Shown here piece after piece: positions 1 through 4,907 of a DNA stretch of 6,267 bases. The DNA is taken from assembly GCA_013697225.1 (NCBI GenBank), contig JACCXG010000316.1:1-6267 (forward strand), in the 5' to 3' direction. A program made the position numbers and the translations under genes. Within the stretch, counting starts at the first letter, position 1, and each line of letters starts with the position of its first letter. The notes beneath the pieces were generated by a model. That model saw only the letters and a list, made by a program, of their open reading frames with translations. It was not told the DNA's origin and ran no database searches. The DNA is from Acidobacteriota bacterium. GTDB lineage: Bacteria > Acidobacteriota > Vicinamibacteria > Vicinamibacterales > 2-12-FULL-66-21.

Positions 1-541
1 GAGGGTCGTCGGGTTCAAGAAAATCAAGTTCTACACGAACGAGAACGTCGGATCGGGCGAGCTCGATCTTCCCGAACAGCAGATGCACACGTCCTCGTAC
101 TGGCTGACGATCTCCAGTGGGATCATGCAGGCCTTGCCGTTCAGCGGCGACGACAAGCGCGACGGCGTCGTGGGGCTGGCCTTCGCCATGCGCCACGTGG
201 CGCAGCTGCTCCTCATGTGCGATGCGCACGACATCGGGATCTCGGTCGACGGCGGGAGCATCGAGCGTCAGGTGCGCACCGGCGGCGCGGCCACCGCTCC
301 GGAGATTGCCGCCGAGCCGCACATCTTCATCTACGACAACTACCCGGGGGGCATCGGGTTCAGCCGGCCGCTCTATGAGATGCACCTGTCACTGGTCGAG
401 CGCACGCGCGAACTGATCGAAGGCTGCCCGTGTGCCTCCGGCTGCCCCTCGTGTGTGGGACCGGAGGGGAACACCGGCCCCCGGGCGAAGCGGGTGGCAT
501 CGAGCATCCTTCAGGCGCTCCTCTCGGCGCAGGCGGCATAG
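1..541 (+). CDS. mrfA: DEAD/DEAH-box helicase, MrfA/YprA type, C-terminal fragment (MZB/DUF1998 domain)
   Basis: This is the 3' end of a gene entering from the left. The first whole codon is at base 2, 179 residues are visible, and the stop TAG is at 539-541. The visible part matches the C-terminal MZB (DUF1998) domain of MrfA-like superfamily 2 helicases: an SYWLTI segment, a YDNYPGGIGFS motif near residues 110-120, and the cysteine cluster CPCASGCPSC, with Cys codons at 425, 431, 443 and 452, followed by VGPEGN. In MrfA (B. subtilis YprA) the four cysteines bind a metal, and the protein is a 3'-5' DNA-translocating helicase that works with the nuclease MrfB in repair of mitomycin C damage. 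The helicase motor domains lie outside the window. The next gene, a MrfB-type nuclease, starts on the last base of the stop codon, which strongly supports this assignment over other DUF1998 helicases. The family call is firm; orthology to MrfA is inferred from motif plus neighbour. Confidence 0.88.
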   Translation, partial: RVVGFKKIKFYTNENVGSGELDLPEQQMHTSSYWLTISSGIMQALPFSGDDKRDGVVGLAFAMRHVAQLLLMCDAHDIGISVDGGSIERQVRTGGAATAPEIAAEPHIFIYDNYPGGIGFSRPLYEMHLSLVERTRELIEGCPCASGCPSCVGPEGNTGPRAKRVASSILQALLSAQAA

Positions 542-1866
542 TGGACCTCACCTCCCGACTCCGGTCCATTGTCAGACCTCCCGGCGCAGGTACCGCAGCC
601 CGTCCGGCGGTACCGCGGGAGCTCACCTATGAGCCAGACAATGGGCGTCGATACGAGGCAGTGCTCGATCTCGACGGGGTTGCAAGTGCGCTTGGCGGCG
701 TTCTGCTGACGACCCGGTTCGGCGGGTGCCTGGCGATTGACCGGCGTTACGAGTCGGACCGCTGGCACGGCGACGTGCAGGTCGGCGACTGTGAAATAGA
801 GGACGTCAGCACCCTCAGCCTGCTGGAACCCTCCTTCCAGTCAGCCGGCCGGGCGAATGGCTCGGCGCCCCGCGCAGTCTTTCTGGATCTCGAAACCACA
901 GGGCTCAGCGGAGGCGCTGGTACGGTGGCATTCCTCGTGGGCTGCGGGTACTTCGATGGAGGCGCGTTTCAGGTCCGGCAGTTCCTGCTCACGAGCTACA
1001 GCGCGGAGCGCGCCCTCTTGTGCGCTGCCGCCGAGCTGCTCGCCGACGCCGACCTGATCGTCACGTACAACGGCAAAACATTCGACCTGCCGGTGATGGA
1101 AACGCGTTGGGCATTCCACCGCATGCCAGCCCCGTTCGACGACGTGCCGCACTTCGACATGCTGCACCCGGCTCGCCGGTTGTGGAAGGAGCGGGTGGAC
1201 GACGGAGGCTGCCGGCTGACAACGCTGGAGCGGATCCTGCTGAACATGCGCCGGGTGGGAGACGTGGACGGCTTCGAGATCCCTGGCCGGTTCTTCCAGT
1301 TCTTGAGAACGTCCGATGCGCGTCCGCTGGAGCCCGTGCTCGAGCACAACCGGCTCGATCTGGTGTCGCTTGCGGCCGTGACCAGCCGCGCGCTGCGGCT
1401 GGCTTCGGGAGGTGAGGAGGCGTGCCGCGATGCACGTGAAGCCCTGCCCGTCGGCCGCGTCCTCGAACGTGCAGGGGAGCTGGCTCGTGCCGAGGCGTGC
1501 TACCGGCGGGCCGCCGGGTCACCCTGCGTGTCTACGAGGGCCGAAGCTTTCTACAGGTTGGGGATTCGCGCCCGGAGGGACCGGCGCTTCGTGGAAGCGG
1601 CGGGCTGGTGGCGTGAGCTCCTGGGGGTGACCGATCCGCCCGCCCGAACCGAGGGCACCACCGAGCTGCGGCAGTTTGCACTTGAAGCGCTCGCCATACA
1701 CCACGAGCATCGTGACGGCGATCTGCACGCCGCCCGGGAGCTCGCCCTCTTTGCGATCGGCTCGGCGCAGCAGACGTCCCGTGTGGCCGACGGCATGCGG
1801 CACCGCCTGGCGCGACTGGACCGCAAGCTCGCCTCAAAGAAAAACGCCCAGCTCTTCGAGAGCTGA
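541..1866 (+). CDS. mrfB: MrfB/YprB-type DEDD exonuclease (RNase H-like domain, C-terminal TPR-like helices)
   Basis: A 441-residue protein with an RNase H-like (YprB, RNase_H_2) nuclease fold. The acidic catalytic residues are visible: D116 and E118 in FLDLETTGL (Exo I), D182 in YNGKTFDLP (Exo II), and H269/D273 in EHNRLDLVSL (Exo III). Spacings (66 and 91 residues) are close to those recalled for B. subtilis MrfB (D107, E109, D172, D262). That protein is a metal-dependent 3'-5' DNA exonuclease acting with MrfA in mitomycin C lesion repair, separate from UvrABC. Residues about 300-430 form TPR-like helical pairs (GRVLERAGELARAEACYRRA; AFYRLGIRARRDRRFVEAAG), as in MrfB. I chose GTG 541 as the start because it overlaps the helicase stop (TAGTG) and puts the first catalytic residue about where MrfB has it. 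A weak AGGCGG precedes it by four bases. An in-frame ATG at 430 would add a 37-residue extension read out of frame through the helicase zinc motif, which is unlikely. Catalytic set intact. Confidence 0.88.
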   Translation: MDLTSRLRSIVRPPGAGTAARPAVPRELTYEPDNGRRYEAVLDLDGVASALGGVLLTTRFGGCLAIDRRYESDRWHGDVQVGDCEIEDVSTLSLLEPSFQSAGRANGSAPRAVFLDLETTGLSGGAGTVAFLVGCGYFDGGAFQVRQFLLTSYSAERALLCAAAELLADADLIVTYNGKTFDLPVMETRWAFHRMPAPFDDVPHFDMLHPARRLWKERVDDGGCRLTTLERILLNMRRVGDVDGFEIPGRFFQFLRTSDARPLEPVLEHNRLDLVSLAAVTSRALRLASGGEEACRDAREALPVGRVLERAGELARAEACYRRAAGSPCVSTRAEAFYRLGIRARRDRRFVEAAGWWRELLGVTDPPARTEGTTELRQFALEALAIHHEHRDGDLHAARELALFAIGSAQQTSRVADGMRHRLARLDRKLASKKNAQLFES

Positions 1867-1872
1867 GCGTTT
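1842..1872 (-). terminator. Rho-independent terminator of rpmE, embedded in the 3' end of mrfB
   Basis: A near-perfect hairpin: arms 1842-1855 (AAACGCCCAGCTCT) and 1859-1872 (AGAGCTGAGCGTTT) around a 3-base loop. Read on the - strand the 14-bp stem is complete with one U-G wobble and is followed by TTTTTCTTT (within 1836-1844), the form of an intrinsic terminator. It lies 20 bases past the rpmE stop codon. Read on the + strand there is one C/A mismatch and only three terminal T residues, so it may also end mrfB transcripts, but more weakly. The last mrfB codons and its TGA stop (1864-1866) are inside the stem. Confidence 0.85.
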
Positions 1873-1892
1873 CAGCGTCACGGCGGCAGCTG

Positions 1893-2153
1893 CTACTTGG
1901 TGGCGGCGGCTGGTGCCTTCTTGGCCTTCTGCGCCGCCTTGCGGCTCTCGGAGGTCTGCGCACCGAACCGCTTGGTGAACCGCTCGACGCGTCCCTCGGT
2001 GTCGATGAGCTTCTGGCGTCCCGTGAAAAACGGGTGGCAGTTGTTGCAGATCTCAAGGTGCAGCTCGGGCTTGGTGGACCTGGTCTTCCAGGTCGCCCCG
2101 CACGCGCAACGCGCCTCGACCTCTTGATACTGGGGGTGGATCCCTTCCTTCAC
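1893..2153 (-). CDS. rpmE: Ribosomal protein L31 (bL31), zinc-binding type
   Basis: An 86-residue protein of the large ribosomal subunit, L31, which contributes to an inter-subunit bridge. The N-terminus MKEGIHPQY, the zinc-ribbon cysteines C16, C18, C36 and C39 (CACG and CNNCHPF) and the following FFTGRQKLIDTEGRVERF block are diagnostic for the cysteine-containing (C+) form. The first codon is GTG (2153-2151), fixed by the family N-terminus and by an AGGAG site six bases upstream. Residues 70-86 form an Ala/Lys-rich tail (SRKAAQKAKKAPAAATK) beyond the usual core of about 70 residues; such basic tails occur in GC-rich bacteria. The gene is convergent with mrfB (26 bases between the two stops) and lies downstream of, on the same strand as, the aldo/keto reductase. 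It has its own promoter and terminator candidates, so it is probably transcribed alone. The four cysteines suggest zinc dependence, but no Zur box was recognised. Confidence 0.97.
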   Translation of the reverse strand: MKEGIHPQYQEVEARCACGATWKTRSTKPELHLEICNNCHPFFTGRQKLIDTEGRVERFTKRFGAQTSESRKAAQKAKKAPAAATK

Positions 2154-2159
2154 GGCTGT

Positions 2160-2164
2160 CTCCT
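2160..2164 (-). promoter_or_regulatory. Shine-Dalgarno site of rpmE
   Basis: AGGAG on the - strand (within AAGAGGAGA), six bases before the GTG start codon. It decides the non-ATG start of rpmE, since no ATG exists near the conserved N-terminus. Confidence 0.85.
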
Positions 2165-2181
2165 CTTAGGGGGAAACGAGA

Positions 2182-2190
2182 ATTATAGCA
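2182..2190 (-). promoter_or_regulatory. Extended -10 promoter for rpmE
   Basis: On the - strand the sequence TGCTATAAT is an exact extended -10 element (TGN plus consensus TATAAT, hexamer 2187-2182). The expected start of transcription is near 2175, giving a leader of about 22 bases that holds the AGGAG site. No convincing -35 hexamer is found at 15-19 bases spacing, which fits an extended -10 promoter. Its position suggests that rpmE is transcribed independently of the upstream reductase gene. Confidence 0.65.
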
Positions 2191-2200
2191 GGGCACAAGC

Positions 2201-2250
2201 GCCAGGAGTGCCGGATTCCTGCCATTCTTGGCACTGTCGGCAATCCTGGC
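2201..2250. repeat. Imperfect inverted repeat overlapping the 9-bp array
   Basis: Arms 2201-2212 (GCCAGGAGTGCC) and 2239-2250 (GGCAATCCTGGC) are complementary at 11 of 12 positions around a 26-base spacer. The spacer itself holds a small perfect hairpin (TGCCA 2220-2224 and TGGCA 2229-2233, loop TTCT). A separate 10-base palindrome GGCAATTGCC lies at 2257-2266. In the - direction no T-run follows, so this is not a standard intrinsic terminator for the reductase gene. It may be an operator or a structured RNA element just upstream of the rpmE promoter. Confidence 0.5.
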
Positions 2251-2264
2251 ACTTTTGGCAATTG
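2220..2264. repeat. Degenerate 9-bp tandem repeat, five units
   Basis: Five consecutive 9-base units in exact phase: TGCCATTCT (2220), TGGCACTGT (2229), CGGCAATCC (2238), TGGCACTTT (2247), TGGCAATTG (2256). The core TGGCA is kept in all but one position in units one and three, while the last four bases vary. The array sits in the gap between the aldo/keto reductase stop codon (2271 on the - strand) and the rpmE promoter. It is non-coding in any supported gene. The function is unknown; it could be a protein-binding array, a decayed repeat element or slippage product. Confidence 0.7.
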
Positions 2265-2270
2265 CCCCGT

Positions 2271-3236
2271 CTATTCCCAGTCCACGGTCCGGTTCCATCT
2301 GTGGGTCTTGAGCTCAGCAATGAGCGCCTCTGGAAGCGGAGGCTGGCCGCTCACGCCAATGTTCCCCTCGACGTGCCGCAGCTTGCGCATCCCCGGGATG
2401 ACCGTTGACACGGCGGGGTGGTGCAGGATGTGGCGCATGACGAGCTCGGGCATGGTCATTCCCTCCGGAACGACGGGCCGCAGGCGTTCGACCCGCGCGA
2501 GCGTCTCGCGAAGGTTGTCGGGGTGGAAGTACAGATTGCGAAAGTCTCCCTCGGGCCAGCGGGTGTCGGCTGTCAGCGTGCCAGTGAGGCTGCCCTCGTC
2601 GAACGGCACGCGCGCGATGACGGCGATGTTCCGCGCCTGGCAGGCGGGAAACAGCTCGTCTTCCGGGTTCTGGTCGAAGGTGTTGTAGACCACCTGAACG
2701 GCATCGACGAGGCCGGTGTCGAGCGCGCGGAGGACGTTCTGCGGCTGGAAGCGGTTCACGCTAATCCCGACGGCGCGCACGAGTTTCTCCTCCTTCAGCG
2801 CGGCAACTGCCCTCTGCCAGCCGTCGTCGTCTGCCCATGTGTCGCTCCAGACGTGCAGCTGCTGGAGGTCGAGGGTGTCCACGCCGATGTTCTCGAGGCT
2901 CTTCTCCGTGTACTCGCGGATGTAGTCGGGTGGATAGACGTCGTCCAGAGCGTACTCCGGCCGGGCGGGCCACTTCCGGTTCTTCGGAGGGATCTTCGTG
3001 GCTACGTACAGCCGCTTGCCAGGGTGCCTGCGCAGGGTCTCGCCAAGCAGCCGTTCGCTGTGCCCGTCGCCGTACGCCCAGGCGGTGTCGAAGAAGTTGC
3101 ACCCGAGCTCGATGGCGCGGTCGAGCGATCCTGACGACTGCTCGTCGGCGCTGCCGGTCCACCCCGCCATGCCCCACATGCCGTAGCCGACTTCTGACAC
3201 GGGCCACCCTGTTCGACCAAACGTGCGGTAGTTCAT
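2271..3236 (-). CDS. Aldo/keto reductase family oxidoreductase
   Basis: A 321-residue, cytosolic-looking (alpha/beta)8-barrel oxidoreductase, normal length for the family. Such enzymes reduce aldehydes or ketones, usually with NADPH. The catalytic tetrad is visible and complete: D50 and Y55 in FDTAWAYG, K81 in VATKI, and H128 in LQQLHVW. The N-terminal MNYRTFGRTGWPVSEVGYG strand and the C-terminal STVIPGMRKLRHVEGNIG cofactor-binding segment are typical of the voltage-gated K+ channel beta-subunit/YghZ-like side of the superfamily. The substrate cannot be told. The start ATG (3236-3234) fits the family N-terminus. No good Shine-Dalgarno site is seen (only GAGCGG directly adjoining), and a TACAAT hexamer six bases upstream suggests a leaderless message. 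The gene is divergent from the TPR gene and followed by rpmE 117 bases on. No functional link to either neighbour is apparent. Confidence 0.94.
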   Translation of the reverse strand: MNYRTFGRTGWPVSEVGYGMWGMAGWTGSADEQSSGSLDRAIELGCNFFDTAWAYGDGHSERLLGETLRRHPGKRLYVATKIPPKNRKWPARPEYALDDVYPPDYIREYTEKSLENIGVDTLDLQQLHVWSDTWADDDGWQRAVAALKEEKLVRAVGISVNRFQPQNVLRALDTGLVDAVQVVYNTFDQNPEDELFPACQARNIAVIARVPFDEGSLTGTLTADTRWPEGDFRNLYFHPDNLRETLARVERLRPVVPEGMTMPELVMRHILHHPAVSTVIPGMRKLRHVEGNIGVSGQPPLPEALIAELKTHRWNRTVDWE

Positions 3237-3242
3237 CCGCTC

Positions 3243-3248
3243 ATTGTA
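3243..3248 (-). promoter_or_regulatory. Putative -10 element of the aldo/keto reductase gene
   Basis: TACAAT on the - strand (five of six matches to TATAAT) ends six bases before the ATG at 3236. Standard geometry would put the transcription start on the A of the start codon, a leaderless message. The best -35-like hexamer at 16 bases (CTGCAA) is weak. Inferred from position and sequence only. Confidence 0.4.
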
Positions 3249-3296
3249 TGTGAGTGCGTTTCTGTTGCAGGACCTTCGACGCGCAGCGCTCGGAGG

Positions 3297-3316
3297 AGCC
3301 AGGAGCTACTCTGGCT
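3297..3316. promoter_or_regulatory. Dyad in the divergent gap (possible operator)
   Basis: AGCCAG (3297-3302) and CTGGCT (3311-3316) form a perfect 6-bp inverted repeat with an 8-base spacer, in the gap between the divergent reductase and TPR genes. It lies outside both putative -10 sites, where an activator or repressor shared by the two promoters could bind. A 6-bp dyad can arise by chance in GC-rich DNA. Confidence 0.25.
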
Positions 3317-3328
3317 GTAGTGTGCCAC

Positions 3329-3359
3329 TTGTCGCCTTCCCTGGTTGGCTTGATAGAAT
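3329..3359 (+). promoter_or_regulatory. Putative promoter of the TPR-CRTAC1 operon
   Basis: TGATAGAAT (3351-3359) is an extended -10 (TGN plus TAGAAT, five of six matches). TTGTCG (3329-3334) is a four-of-six -35 match at a long 19-base spacing. The expected start is near 3366, only about three bases before the ATG at 3369. An in-frame TAG (3354-3356) lies inside the -10 itself, so no longer upstream start is possible. No Shine-Dalgarno site fits between. Confidence 0.45.
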
Positions 3360-3368
3360 CCATCGCCA

Positions 3369-4907
3369 ATGATTTTTCTGGCCACGGCTGCTTGTGTGTC
3401 CGTGAGCCTGAGCCTCACGGCCAGCGCTCAGGTCGATGCGGCGACAGCTGCGACCGAGGGCCGAGCAAAACAACACCTGGAGGCGGGCCGGCTGGATGCG
3501 GCAGAGGCGCTGGTACGGAAAGTCCTCGCGGAGCGCCCTTCGTCCGCGGCCGCACTCCTCGTCCTTGGGGGCGTCCTGGAACGCCGTGGCGATCTCGCCG
3601 GCGCTACTGATGCGTACGAGCGGGCCATCGTGGCGGACCCGAAGAGCGCGACAGCTCACGACAAGCTTGGATTCGTACTTGGACGCCAGAACCGCGTGCA
3701 GGATGCGCTCGCTGCGTTCTCCCGAGCGATCGAACTCGACCCGAAGTACTTCGATGCGCAGTATCACCTGGGCGCAACGCGCTGGTGGACCGGGGACCTG
3801 CCGGGCGCGCTCGCACCTCTGCGTGCCGCCGTCGCGCTGCGTGCGGATCATCCTGAAGCGCAGTACTACCTAGGCGCAACGCTCCGGCAGCTGGGGCACG
3901 CCGAAGAAGCTCTCGACCACCTGCGCCGTGCGGTGCGGCTCGCACCGGCACTTGCGCCGGCGCACCTGCAGCTTGGGGTCGCGCTGCAGGCGCGTGGTGA
4001 TCTCGACGAGGCGCTGATCCACCTGCAGCGCGCGGTGGAGATCGATCCCGCGTCTCCCGACGCGCTCAACAGTCTCGGCCTCGCCCAGATGCACAAAGGG
4101 GAGGGGCGCCTCGCGGTCGAGACGTTTCGGCGCGCCGCCACATCGGACCCGGCCTTTCCAGCTGCACGCCTGAACCTGGCGACCGCGCTGATCCACCAGG
4201 GGGATCTGGCGGCCGCCGTGGACGTGCTGCGCGCGCTGACGGCCGACGAGCCGCGAAATGCGGAGGCGTTCTACAACCTCGGCATCGCGCTGAAGGGGCA
4301 GGACGCGTTCGAGCCGGCCGAGGAGGCACTGCGGAAGGCAATGGAACTGGCTCCGGCGATGGCTGACGCCCCTTTCACGCTCGGCGTGCTCCTGTGGCAG
4401 ACCGGCCGGGCGGAAGAGGCGGCGAGCGCGTTCCGCGCGGCGCTCGAACGGAAGCCGGACTCTGCGGACGCGCACTTCATGCTTGCCACGATCCTGCGGC
4501 AGCAGGGAGACACCGAAGCGGCGGTCGAACATCTCCGTCGCTCGATCGCCGCAGGGCCCGACGCTGCGGAGGCGCATCAAAGCCTCGCGCAGATCCTCCA
4601 GCAGAAAGGGGATCTGGCGGGAGCGCGCGCCGCGCAGGCGGAGGCCGATCGCCTGAACCGCCGGACGGCGGATGCGCAGGCCTCGGTGTTCGCCCTCAGC
4701 GTGGGGGAGCAGAAGCTGCAGGCGGGGGATCAGGCGGGAGCGATTGCTCAGTTCCGTGAGGCCATTCGCCTGGCGCCCGACAATGCGCAGGCCCATCAGG
4801 CGCTGGCGCTCGCCTTGGAGAAGGCGGGTGCGCGGTCCGAGGCGCGGCGGCACTTCGAGGAGGCGCGGAGGCTCGCCCCGCAAAAGCGTGAGGCCCCGCG
4901 GCCATGA
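3369..4907 (+). CDS. Exported tetratricopeptide-repeat (TPR) protein
   Basis: A 512-residue protein built almost wholly of TPR units. Residues 1-20 are a short hydrophobic segment ending TASA before Q21, read as a signal peptide. It lacks the usual basic residue near the N-terminus, but an in-frame stop 15 bases upstream excludes a longer form. About 14 repeats follow. Units 2-11 (residues 60-399) are ten uninterrupted 34-residue repeats with the normal TPR pattern (LG, A at helix A; Y/F, A, P at the end of helix B, as in ALAAFSRAIELDPK). Unit 1 (about 27-59) and units 12-14 (400-506) are less regular, with an inserted stretch near 434-446. TPR solenoids bind other proteins and have no activity of their own. 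The stop codon overlaps the start of the CRTAC1-type gene (ATGA), so the two products are probably made in a fixed ratio and may act together outside the cytoplasm. The specific role is unknown. Confidence 0.93.
   Translation: MIFLATAACVSVSLSLTASAQVDAATAATEGRAKQHLEAGRLDAAEALVRKVLAERPSSAAALLVLGGVLERRGDLAGATDAYERAIVADPKSATAHDKLGFVLGRQNRVQDALAAFSRAIELDPKYFDAQYHLGATRWWTGDLPGALAPLRAAVALRADHPEAQYYLGATLRQLGHAEEALDHLRRAVRLAPALAPAHLQLGVALQARGDLDEALIHLQRAVEIDPASPDALNSLGLAQMHKGEGRLAVETFRRAATSDPAFPAARLNLATALIHQGDLAAAVDVLRALTADEPRNAEAFYNLGIALKGQDAFEPAEEALRKAMELAPAMADAPFTLGVLLWQTGRAEEAASAFRAALERKPDSADAHFMLATILRQQGDTEAAVEHLRRSIAAGPDAAEAHQSLAQILQQKGDLAGARAAQAEADRLNRRTADAQASVFALSVGEQKLQAGDQAGAIAQFREAIRLAPDNAQAHQALALALEKAGARSEARRHFEEARRLAPQKREAPRP

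Noticed and set aside
430..540. In-frame ATG extension of mrfB by 37 residues upstream of GTG 541
   Set aside because: It would read out of frame through the conserved cysteine motif of the helicase, and the extension is Gly/Pro-rich with no family resemblance. The TAGTG overlap gives a natural start.
2201..2250. Inverted repeat as intrinsic terminator of the aldo/keto reductase
   Set aside because: The loop is long (26 bases) and no T-run follows in the - direction.
2220..2264. CRISPR array or sigma-54 promoter at the TGGCA repeats
   Set aside because: Units are only 9 bases with no spacers, so not CRISPR. The GG and GC dinucleotides do not fall at -24/-12 spacing (GG-N10-GC), so no sigma-54 site.
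2418..3134. 238-codon open frame on the + strand, opposite the aldo/keto reductase
   Set aside because: It lies antisense to an intact enzyme with a full catalytic tetrad and its translation shows no recognisable domain.
3369..3400. TPR protein as a lipoprotein (Cys at residue 9)
   Set aside because: The cysteine is too close to the N-terminus and the preceding residues (TAA) are a poor lipobox. No basic residue precedes it.
3870..4883. 337-codon open frame on the - strand, opposite the TPR gene
   Set aside because: It is an Arg/Leu-rich low-complexity translation antisense to a clear TPR protein, caused by GC-rich codon bias and repeated TPR codons.
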